This document shows, one piece after another, positions 23,501 through 30,370 of a DNA stretch of 64,000 nt (position 1 is its first letter; the number at the start of each line of letters is the position of its first letter). The stretch is from JAYVYM01 sp046593925. GTDB lineage: Bacteria > Actinomycetota > Actinomycetes > Mycobacteriales > SCTD01. The notes beneath the pieces were generated by a model. The model did not search any database. It saw only the letters and a list, made by a program, of their open reading frames with translations, and was not told where the DNA came from. Location of the stretch: NCBI GenBank assembly GCA_046593925.1, contig JBKJQN010000082.1:11246-75245 (forward strand). Direction: 5' to 3'. A program made the position numbers and the translations under genes.

Positions 23501-23780
23501 ACGCCCGCAGTGCGCTGCGTACCCGGCCGGCGAGCTCGTCGGCCGCCTTCGTGGTGAAGGTCAGGCCGAGCACACCGTCTGGCCGGACGAGGCCCTGCGC
23601 GACCAGCCACACGACCCGCGCCACCATGGTCGCGGTCTTGCCGCTGCCCGCTCCGGCGACGACGACCCCGGCCGCCAGCGGGGCTGTCACGACCTCGGCC
23701 TGCTCGTCGCTGACCGGCTTGTGCAGTACCCGAGCGAGGTCGTCGAGCCCGAACGCCTTCCGCAGCACGAGCCCCGTCAT
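20559..23780 (-). CDS. adnB: AdnB helicase-nuclease subunit
   Basis: A 1073-residue UvrD-like motor fused to a RecB-family nuclease. Helicase motifs are AGAGSGKTATM, LLDEYQDTG, GDPCQSIYGWRG, TVHAAKGLEW and YVAFTRAERLLL. The nuclease motif near the C-terminus, GRMDAVYSGG followed by EIVDWKTG, holds the metal-binding residues. AdnAB resects double-strand breaks in mycobacteria and many other actinobacteria instead of RecBCD. ATG 23780 overlaps the adnA stop by four bases (ATGA); an upstream in-frame start at 23819 would lie inside adnA. Confidence 0.93.
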   Translation of the reverse strand: MTGLVLRKAFGLDDLARVLHKPVSDEQAEVVTAPLAAGVVVAGAGSGKTATMVARVVWLVAQGLVRPDGVLGLTFTTKAADELAGRVRSALRALRAAGWLPDAYADLEPMVSTYHAYAGRLVRDHALRLGREPAARLITPATSWQLASRAVATYDGPLDAKDMAESTAVQTVLALAGDLSEHLRVPQDVVDLGAWLRATGDATSGLLKPARDVLVCQAVREQLLPVVASYTALKRARELLDFGDVVALAAQLARDCPEVRAAEREAHPVVLLDEYQDTGAAQEVLLGSLFGDGHPVTAVGDPCQSIYGWRGASAGTLRRFAALYGADPAATRQLSTTYRSGGRVLQLANLVAADLRTDGVQVRELGPAPGRERAGWVRCALLADVVSEAEWVAQQVRAAVLALPPDDERGRQWARAAVLCRKRSLFPALREAFEAIEVPVEVVGLGGLLSVPEVADLVATLRVLDDPTADAELLRLLTGPRWRIGPRDLAALGAQARTLVRRVTGREPGDAVEAVVLGVADADAGSLVDALDELPQHGLSDEGRRRMTALRDELRSLRRRADQPLPELVADVERTLGLDVEVVARVGAPGPAQARADLDAFADAAASFAGDAAQDGSGEAVLSAFLAYLGAAAEEENGLDAGAPGAADTVKLMTVHAAKGLEWAVVAVPGLARSVAAGGPAVFPGKPQGTSWLKTPRLLPFPLRGDSGDLPCLAGLGKVDLEAFAAALAERDAREERRLAYVAFTRAERLLLCSGHHWGHQRQPLGPSVFLLEARQACEQGAGDVDVWVEKVPEPNPLVAQGRAASWPDPAPPAGRQVQAAAERVRELLDGAPVDNAHVLSSEAARQVAVWDDDLQRLADEERRRRGRRTHAVLPGQLSVSRLVELRRDPQALARALLRPLPRRPSLVARRGTAFHAWLETVVFGTPQLLDPLELPGSADQAPVGADLAALQEAFRRSSWWGREPAEIEVPFEMEVEGVLVRGRMDAVYSGGDRAEIVDWKTGAPPVGADAQAAAVQLAAYRLAWHELSGTPLERIGAAFHYVAQGITVRPADLLGADRLRALLRDVPRLGGG

Positions 23781-26700
23781 CGCAGGACGCCGGTGCCCTC
23801 GGACCACAGCGGGCAGCACGGCCGGACGCCGCAGCGCTCGCAGTGCTCATTGACCTGGGCGGGGAAGGTACTGCCGCCCATACCGTCGACGACCCGAAGG
23901 ACGAGCTCCTGCGCCCAGCCGGGATCGGGGTCGTCGGCCAACGGCGGCTGGCGCTGCTCCTTGGCCTTCGCGACCCCCTTGAGCTGCAGCAGCGCCGCCC
24001 CTCCCGACGCCACCATCCCCTGCTCGGCGAAGGCGCCGAGCTGCGCGGCGAGCTGGTACGCACCCAGCTGTGGGTGCCGCGCCACCTCGCTGTCCCTGGG
24101 CTTGGACGTGCCGGTCTTGAGGTCGACGACGACGGCTCGGCCCTGCGCGTCGCGCTCGAGCCGGTCGACCCGGCCGCGCAGCTCCGCACCCTCGCGCAGG
24201 GCGACGCGGACGTCGACCTCGGTGCCCACCAGCTGGCGATCGCTGCCCTGCACCCAGGCCAGGAAGCGGTCGAGCTGCTGCATGGCCTCACGACGTCGCC
24301 GGCGTACCGCCCAGGGCGCGCCGAGGTCGAGCTCGGGCAGCACCTCGTCGAGTCGCGCCTCGAGCTGGTCACGCTGCAGGGGCGCGTCGCCGCTGGCCAG
24401 CTCGCACAGCGCATGCACCAGGCTGCCCAGCACCTGCGATGGCCCGGTGCTCCCGGAGGTACCGACGCCGCTCTCGAGGAACCAGCGCAGCGCGCACAGG
24501 TCGAAGGACTCGACCTTGGACGGCGACACCCGCACCGGCTCGCCGGCGCGCACCAGCGGTCCGTCGTCGGACAGCGGCGCGATCCCCCACCAGCGGTCGG
24601 GGTGGGCCCCGACCACCCGCGGGCTGGCGTCGTCACCGACCGCGAGCCGGGCCAGTCGCAGGCAGGCCCCCTCGCGCAGCGCCGGGTCCGGTGACGTCGC
24701 GGCCACCGATCGCAGCTCGGCGAGCAGGCCGGCACCGGTGAACGGCCGGCCGACCGGGGTGGCCGCGGCCGGCAGCGGCAGGCCGAGCTCCTCCAGGAAC
24801 CGGCTGGGCCGCTCATCACCGCCTTCGCCGGCAGCGACCGCCGTGACCACGAGCCGTTCTCGGGCGCGGGTGACCGCGACGTAGAACAACCTGCGCTCCT
24901 CCGCCAGCAGCGCGGCGCGTCGGTCGGCGTGCGGCCCGGCGCCGGTCTGCAGGTCAGCGGCGCCGAGCAGCGAGCCGCGCAGACGCAAGTCGGGCCAGAC
25001 GGCCTCCTGGACGCCGGCCACGACGACGACCCGCCACTCCAGGCCCTTGCTGGCGTGGGCGGTCATCACCCGAACCGCGTCGCCCTCGGGCGTGCGTTGC
25101 GAGAGCGAGTCGGCCGGCACCTCCTGTGCCGCGACGTCGTCCAGGAAGCCCAGCGCGCCGGCGCCGGGGAGGCGGTCGACGTAGCGGGCAGCGGCGTCGA
25201 ACAGCCCGATGACGGCGTCGAGAGCGCGGTCGGCGACGGCGCCACGCGGGCCGCCCTCCACACTGGTCCGCTCCAGCCGTTCCGCGAGCCCGGTGGCCAC
25301 CCACAGCGACCACAGGACGTCCTCGACCGGGACGGCGGGGAGCGGGTCCGGCAGTGGTGGGACGGCGGGGACCTGGGCCGCGTCCCGGACCGCCCGGATG
25401 AGTCGGTTCAGACGGGCAAGCGGAGCGGCGTTCTGGCGCGGCAGCCCGAGGACCTGCCCGGGGTCGCGGATGGCCTGGACGAGCAGCGCGTCGGCTGGCG
25501 TGGTGCCCCGGGCCTGCAGGTCGGCGTCGCGAAGGGCGCGCCGCAACCGGCGTACGACCAGCCCATCGGCGCGAACCAGCGGCCCGACGAGCAGCGCGAG
25601 GGCGCGGGGCTCGTCGATCCGCTCCGGCCGCAGGCCGGCGTCGAGCACCTCGAGAAGTGCCTTGACGACCGGCTCCTCGGCGAGCGGAACCTCGTCGGCC
25701 GGCACCACGACTGGGACCCCGGCAGCCTGCAGGCCGCGCCGCAGCCCGGCCAGTGAGCGCGGCGTGGAGCGCAGCAGGACGGCCATGTCGGACCACGCGA
25801 CACCGTCGTGCAGGTGCGCCCGCCGCAGCACGTCGGCGACCAGCGCCGCCTCGCCGGTGGGGGTGGCGGCCAGCCGCAGCTCGACCGTCCCCGCCGTCGT
25901 GACGACCTGCGGGTCAGGGCGCAGCTCGCGAAACCCGGCCGGCAGGCCACCTGCCGACAGCCGTGCGGCGACCGCCCGGCTGGCGGCGAGCAGGCCGGCG
26001 CCGGAGCGACGACATGTGCGCAGCGCGACCACCGGGGCCGGCTCCCCGGCGGTCGTCCGGAAGGTGTCCCGAAAATCCATGACGCCGCGCACGTCGGCCC
26101 CACGAAAGCCGTAGATGCTCTGGTCAGGGTCGCCGACGGCCACCAGGTCACGCCCGTCGCCGGCGAGCGCCTGCAGGAGCCGCACCTGTGCGGGGTCGGT
26201 GTCCTGGTACTCGTCGACGAACACGACCAGGCGGGCGGCGCGCTCGCGGGCGCGCAGCTCGTCGCCGTCCTCGAGCAGCGCCGCGGCGGTGCGTACCAGC
26301 CCGGCGTAGTCCAACACCTCGACCGACGGATCGAGGTCGAAGCGGTCCTCGTAGGACTGCAGGAAACCGGCCGCGGCCACCCAGTCCTCCCGGCCGCGCT
26401 CGAGCCCGAGCGCGCGCAGCCGGTCCGGGCCGATCCCGCGCTCCTGCGCACGCAGCAGCAGGTCGCGCAGCTCCTGCCGGAAGCCCCGTAGACCCAAGGC
26501 AGGACGCAGCGCCGCCGGCCACCGCTGCGAGCCGTCCTCGACCTCGCCCTTGAGCAGCCGGCCCACCTCGAGGTCCTGCTCCGGACCGGTGAGCAGCCGT
26601 AGCGCCGGCCCGCCCGACCCCGCGAGCTCTCGTCGGAGCAGCGCGAAAGCGTACGAGTGGAAGGTCATGGCCAACGCACCGCGAGTGGTGCCGCCGAGCC

Positions 26701-27034
26701 GCGCGGTCACCCGCTCGCGGAGCTCCTGGGCAGCCTTGCGACTGAACGTGAGGACCAGCAGCTGCTCGGGCGCGAGGCCCCGCTCACGCACCCGGTGCAC
26801 CACGGCCTCGACCAGCGTGGTGGTCTTGCCGGTGCCGGGGCCGGCGAGCACCAGCACCGGGCCACCAGGGTGCTCGACGACCCGGCGCTGGTCAGGGTCG
26901 AGCCGGGGCCCCGACCGCTGGGCGGCCGGGCGCCGAGCAAGGGTCGGGGCGTCCACGGCGGCGAGTCCACCACGGCCCTCCGACAGGACCCGGTGCGCGC
27001 CCCAGCGGCCCGGCGTCGCGGGGCGCTTCACCAC
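23777..27034 (-). CDS. adnA: AdnA helicase-nuclease subunit
   Basis: About 1085 residues. Helicase motifs are AGPGTGKTTTL, VFVDEYQDTD, GDPDQSIYGFRG, TAHASKGLEW and YVAVTRARERL. The nuclease part has GRVDRLERD and VVVDLKTGTS. A cysteine in ESFDLCALRWF and the late cluster HCERCGVRPCC match an AddB/RecB-type iron-sulfur staple that clamps the nuclease domain. The N-terminus is uncertain: GTG 27034 (or 27031) has AAGGTGG upstream, whereas a GTG at 27157 would overlap the preceding gene by 31 bases and adds sequence without homologues. It forms one complex with AdnB. Confidence 0.92.
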   Translation of the reverse strand: MVKRPATPGRWGAHRVLSEGRGGLAAVDAPTLARRPAAQRSGPRLDPDQRRVVEHPGGPVLVLAGPGTGKTTTLVEAVVHRVRERGLAPEQLLVLTFSRKAAQELRERVTARLGGTTRGALAMTFHSYAFALLRRELAGSGGPALRLLTGPEQDLEVGRLLKGEVEDGSQRWPAALRPALGLRGFRQELRDLLLRAQERGIGPDRLRALGLERGREDWVAAAGFLQSYEDRFDLDPSVEVLDYAGLVRTAAALLEDGDELRARERAARLVVFVDEYQDTDPAQVRLLQALAGDGRDLVAVGDPDQSIYGFRGADVRGVMDFRDTFRTTAGEPAPVVALRTCRRSGAGLLAASRAVAARLSAGGLPAGFRELRPDPQVVTTAGTVELRLAATPTGEAALVADVLRRAHLHDGVAWSDMAVLLRSTPRSLAGLRRGLQAAGVPVVVPADEVPLAEEPVVKALLEVLDAGLRPERIDEPRALALLVGPLVRADGLVVRRLRRALRDADLQARGTTPADALLVQAIRDPGQVLGLPRQNAAPLARLNRLIRAVRDAAQVPAVPPLPDPLPAVPVEDVLWSLWVATGLAERLERTSVEGGPRGAVADRALDAVIGLFDAAARYVDRLPGAGALGFLDDVAAQEVPADSLSQRTPEGDAVRVMTAHASKGLEWRVVVVAGVQEAVWPDLRLRGSLLGAADLQTGAGPHADRRAALLAEERRLFYVAVTRARERLVVTAVAAGEGGDERPSRFLEELGLPLPAAATPVGRPFTGAGLLAELRSVAATSPDPALREGACLRLARLAVGDDASPRVVGAHPDRWWGIAPLSDDGPLVRAGEPVRVSPSKVESFDLCALRWFLESGVGTSGSTGPSQVLGSLVHALCELASGDAPLQRDQLEARLDEVLPELDLGAPWAVRRRRREAMQQLDRFLAWVQGSDRQLVGTEVDVRVALREGAELRGRVDRLERDAQGRAVVVDLKTGTSKPRDSEVARHPQLGAYQLAAQLGAFAEQGMVASGGAALLQLKGVAKAKEQRQPPLADDPDPGWAQELVLRVVDGMGGSTFPAQVNEHCERCGVRPCCPLWSEGTGVLR

Positions 27035-27126
27035 ATCGCCGAGACCACCTTGGTGCGCGCTGACCGCCGCCCGTCGGTGATCCAGGTCCGTCTGCTGTCG
27101 CCCTGGCGACAGCGGACCCTGGGTCG

Positions 27127-27423
27127 TCAGGCCAGGTCCGCGCCGGGCCCGCGCCACCGCGCAGCGGCGAGATCGACCCGCTCACCGACCACCGGGCAAC
27201 CCTCGGCGCGCAGCCGCTCCATGGCGTCCCGCAGGTGGGGTTCCGCGGGCCGTCCGCCGGCCTGCACCACCCGCCACCACGCGACCTCGTGGCCGTACCG
27301 CGACAGGACGGTCCCGACGGTCCGCCCGGAGCCCCGGCCGGTCCACTCCGCGATGTCACCGTACGTAGCCACCTGGCCGGCCGGCACCAGCTCGACCGCG
27401 TCGAGCACGATCCGGGCGTACAC
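27127..27423 (-). CDS. Alkyltransferase-like protein (ATL), MGMT family
   Basis: A 98-residue protein matching the DNA-binding domain of O6-alkylguanine alkyltransferases: VPAGQVATYGDIAEWTGRG, VGTVLSRYG and VAWWRVVQAGG. The active-site Pro-Cys-His-Arg is replaced by WWRV, so it cannot transfer alkyl groups. Such ATL proteins bind alkylated guanine and flag it for nucleotide excision repair. The GTG start gives the usual ATL length; the frame is open upstream, but that overlaps moeZ. It is followed by adnA and adnB on the same strand, which suggests a repair operon. Confidence 0.8.
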   Translation of the reverse strand: MYARIVLDAVELVPAGQVATYGDIAEWTGRGSGRTVGTVLSRYGHEVAWWRVVQAGGRPAEPHLRDAMERLRAEGCPVVGERVDLAAARWRGPGADLA

Positions 27424-27482
27424 CGACGGCGGCGCCGCGCCCGGCCGGACGGCGAGGCCGGCCGAGACGCTGGCCGGGCGGC

Positions 27483-28673
27483 TCAGTAGGTCGGCAGGGA
27501 CGTGTCGACCTGCGCCTGCCAGGCGAGCACCCCGCCCTGCACATGCACCGAGTTGGTGAGCCCGGCCGCCTTGAGGGCCGCCAGCGCCTCCGCGGACCGC
27601 ACGCCGCTCTTGCAGTGCAGGATGATCTGCTTGTCCTGCGGCAGGGCCGCGAGCGCCGATCCGTTCAGGATCTCGCCCTTCGGGATCAGCACGGAGCCGG
27701 GGATCTGCACGATCTCGTACTCCGCGGGCTCCCGGACGTCGACCAGCAGGAACTCCTCGCCAGCGTCCATCTTGGCCTTGAGCTCGGTCGCCAGGATCGT
27801 GCTGCCCGCCGCCGCCTGCTGGGCTTCCTCCGACACCGTGCCGCAGAAGGCCTCGTAGTCGATGAGCCCCGTGATCGTCGGGTTCTTGCCGCAGAGCGGG
27901 CACTCCGGGTCCTTGCGGACCGTCAGCTTGCGGTACTCCATCTCCAGCGCGTCATACACCATCAGCTTGCCGACCAGCGTCTCACCGATGCCCATCAGCA
28001 GCTTGACGGCCTCGGTGCTCTGGATGGCCCCGATCGAGGCGCACAGGATGCCGAGGACGCCCCCCTCGGCGCAGCTCGGGACCATCCCGGGGGGCGGCGG
28101 CTCCGGGTAGAGGCACCGGTAGCAGGGCGCGTCGCCGCCGGGGGCGGTCGGCCAGAAGACGCTCGCCTGGCCGTCGAAGCGGTAGATCGAGCCCCAGACG
28201 TACGGCTTGCCCAGGAAGAAGGCCGCGTCGTTGACGAGGTAGCGGGTCGCGAAGTTGTCGGTGCCGTCGACGATCAGGTCGTACTGCTCGAAGATCTCGT
28301 ACACGTTGCTGGAGTCCAGCCGCTCCTGGTGCAACACGACCTTGACCAGGGGGTTGATCTCCAGCACCGAGTCGCGGGCACTCTCGGCCTTGCTCCGGCC
28401 TATGTCGCTCTGACCGTGGATGACCTGGCGCTGCAGATTGGACTCGTCGACGACGTCGAAGTCGACGATGCCCAGCGTGCCGACGCCCGCGGCCGCGAGG
28501 TAGAGCAGCGTCGGTGAGCCGAGCCCACCGGCACCGATCGCGAGGACCTTGGCGTTCTTCAGGCGCTTCTGCCCGGTCGTCGCAACGTCCGGGATGATGA
28601 GGTGCCGGCTATAGCGCATGACCTCTTCGCGCGACAGCTCGGCGGCTGGCTCAACCAGCGGCGGCAGGGACAT
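27483..28673 (-). CDS. moeZ: MoeZ/MoeBR: adenylyltransferase-sulfurtransferase
   Basis: A 396-residue two-domain enzyme. The N-terminal ThiF/E1 domain has the nucleotide loop GAGGLGSPTL, SNLQRQVIH and zinc cysteines CYRC and CPLC. The C-terminal rhodanese domain has the persulfide cysteine C354 in HCKSGVRS. It adenylates the C-terminus of sulfur carriers (MoaD, CysO, ThiS-like) and transfers sulfur to them, serving molybdopterin, cysteine or thiamine-type pathways. moeZ near the TetR/DUF3107 genes is a conserved actinobacterial neighbourhood. Confidence 0.93.
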   Translation of the reverse strand: MSLPPLVEPAAELSREEVMRYSRHLIIPDVATTGQKRLKNAKVLAIGAGGLGSPTLLYLAAAGVGTLGIVDFDVVDESNLQRQVIHGQSDIGRSKAESARDSVLEINPLVKVVLHQERLDSSNVYEIFEQYDLIVDGTDNFATRYLVNDAAFFLGKPYVWGSIYRFDGQASVFWPTAPGGDAPCYRCLYPEPPPPGMVPSCAEGGVLGILCASIGAIQSTEAVKLLMGIGETLVGKLMVYDALEMEYRKLTVRKDPECPLCGKNPTITGLIDYEAFCGTVSEEAQQAAAGSTILATELKAKMDAGEEFLLVDVREPAEYEIVQIPGSVLIPKGEILNGSALAALPQDKQIILHCKSGVRSAEALAALKAAGLTNSVHVQGGVLAWQAQVDTSLPTY

Positions 28674-28700
28674 CTTGGCGGCACTCCTCCGGTAGCAGGT

Positions 28701-29681
28701 TCACCCATCCAAAGGCGGACGGCGTCCGACGGATTCCCCCGGGTCGGGTCTGACGCCGTCCACCGCCGGGCCCTCCTCGAGCAGTCCGAGGAAGGCGCGG
28801 GCGACGAGGTCGGGCCGCTCCATCTGGGCGACGTGCCCGACATCGTCGAGCACGAGTAGCCGGGCGTCGGGGAAGGTACGGGCCGCCCGCGGCGCGAGCG
28901 AGACGTCCACGAGCCGGTCCTGGGTACCCCAGACCAGCAATGTGGGGGCCGCCACGCGGGCCGCCTGCCGCCACACCGCGCGCGGCCCGCGCGCCAGGTA
29001 GCTGCCGACGAGTCCACGCAGCGAGCGGGTAAAGGCCTCGGCGTCGTGTGGAAGACCACTGCGCCGGCGGACCTCCTCAACAGCCTCGGCGAGCCGCTCG
29101 GGCGACACCCGGGACGGGTCGGCCCAGCACAGCTGCACAACGGCGCTGGCCCGCTGCTCGGAGGTCACCGACGCCAGCTGACGCCGGGCCAGCGTCTCGA
29201 GTCCGGGCAGCAGCAGCAGCGGCAGCCGCGGGTCACTGCCCCGCCGTGGCCGCAGCGACGGCAGCGCCGGGGACACCAGGGTGAGGGTGCGTACGAGGTC
29301 CGGCCGCTTCGCGGCGACCAGCGTCGAAACGGCGCCACCGAGTGAGTTGCCGAACAGGTGGAGCGGGCCGTCACCGCGTGCCTCGATGCGTTGCACCACA
29401 GCGCGCACATGGGCGCCGAGGCGGTAGCCCTCCACCGGCGGCGCGCTGCGGCCGAAGCCCGGCAGGTCCATCGCCTCCGCCGCGACCCGGCCCTCGAGCA
29501 GCGCGATCAGGTCGGTCCAGTTGTTGGACGACCCGCCCAGACCGTGTACGAAAAGCGCGGGTTCGCCGCCGGCCGGGCCGGACCGCACGAACACCGGGCC
29601 CCGCTCCTGCCCGGGCCACGGCGGCAGGTGGCCGCCGAGCTCGGGCAAGGCGGTACACGACAGGGTGGCGGTGCGGATCAT
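28701..29681 (-). CDS. Alpha/beta hydrolase
   Basis: A 326-residue hydrolase: oxyanion loop HGLGGSSNNW, DLPGFGRSAPP, nucleophile elbow GNSLGGAVS, an acidic residue in LLVWGTQDRLVD and catalytic histidine in DVGHVAQMERP. It belongs to the ester/C-C bond hydrolase group; substrate unknown. Relatives are often found next to moeZ in actinobacteria. Its ATG overlaps the stop of the S51 peptidase gene by four bases, which places it third in a coupled unit read from 32982. Confidence 0.87.
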   Translation of the reverse strand: MIRTATLSCTALPELGGHLPPWPGQERGPVFVRSGPAGGEPALFVHGLGGSSNNWTDLIALLEGRVAAEAMDLPGFGRSAPPVEGYRLGAHVRAVVQRIEARGDGPLHLFGNSLGGAVSTLVAAKRPDLVRTLTLVSPALPSLRPRRGSDPRLPLLLLPGLETLARRQLASVTSEQRASAVVQLCWADPSRVSPERLAEAVEEVRRRSGLPHDAEAFTRSLRGLVGSYLARGPRAVWRQAARVAAPTLLVWGTQDRLVDVSLAPRAARTFPDARLLVLDDVGHVAQMERPDLVARAFLGLLEEGPAVDGVRPDPGESVGRRPPLDG

Positions 29682-30370
29682 CCGGACTCCTCAGGGGTCA
29701 CCGGCAGGATCTCCCAAGACCCGCCGACCGGCAGATCGCGCCCCTGCCGAAGCAGTCGGGTCGGCGCCACACCGACGGCGGCTACGGCGCTCCCGCGGGC
29801 GACCACGCCCGACTCCTCGGGCAGGCCGAGCACGAGGATCCCGTCGGGAACCCCAGTCTCGATGGCGGCCAGCCAGTCCGGCCGGCCGCCGGACCAGTGC
29901 GGTACGACCAGCACGCCTGCGACGACGCCGAGCCCGGGCGCGATCTCGGGGCCGGCGCGCTCGGGCAGGACGGTCCAGGCGCCCAGCACCATGGCGCCGG
30001 CGCTGGAGCCCGAGACGGCGCCCCCGTCGGCCAGCAGAGCTCTGACAAGGTCGCCGACCGCCGTCGTGCTGAGCGCGTGCAGGAGCCGGGACGGTGAGCC
30101 GCCCGGCAGCACGATCAGCCTGGCCCGCCGCAGCGTGGCGAGCGCCGCGGCCGGGTCATCACGGACGTCCGGCGCGGCCAGAACCTGGGCACCGGTCGCG
30201 GCGTAGTGCCGTACGCCGTTGCGGTTGGCCGTGTCGTATTCGCGTCCGGGTGCGCCCGCCAGGGCACTGACGACGACCGGACCGCCCACCTCGCGCACGA
30301 AGGCGGTGTCCATCGGCAGGCAGCCGGACGAGAACTCGCCGCCGCCCTGCAGCAGGACCGGACCGCTCAT
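29678..30370 (-). CDS. S51 family serine peptidase (dipeptidase E/cyanophycinase-like)
   Basis: A 230-residue protein with LQGGGEFSSG at the start, LIVLPGGSPSRLLHAL, and the nucleophile elbow SGSSAGAMVLG with S123. These fit peptidase family S51, which includes aspartyl dipeptidases and cyanophycinases. No signal peptide is present, so a cytoplasmic peptidase is likely. Both ends overlap neighbours by four bases: the start overlaps the SpoIIE phosphatase stop and the stop overlaps the hydrolase start, so the three proteins are translated together. Confidence 0.78.
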   Translation of the reverse strand: MSGPVLLQGGGEFSSGCLPMDTAFVREVGGPVVVSALAGAPGREYDTANRNGVRHYAATGAQVLAAPDVRDDPAAALATLRRARLIVLPGGSPSRLLHALSTTAVGDLVRALLADGGAVSGSSAGAMVLGAWTVLPERAGPEIAPGLGVVAGVLVVPHWSGGRPDWLAAIETGVPDGILVLGLPEESGVVARGSAVAAVGVAPTRLLRQGRDLPVGGSWEILPVTPEESG

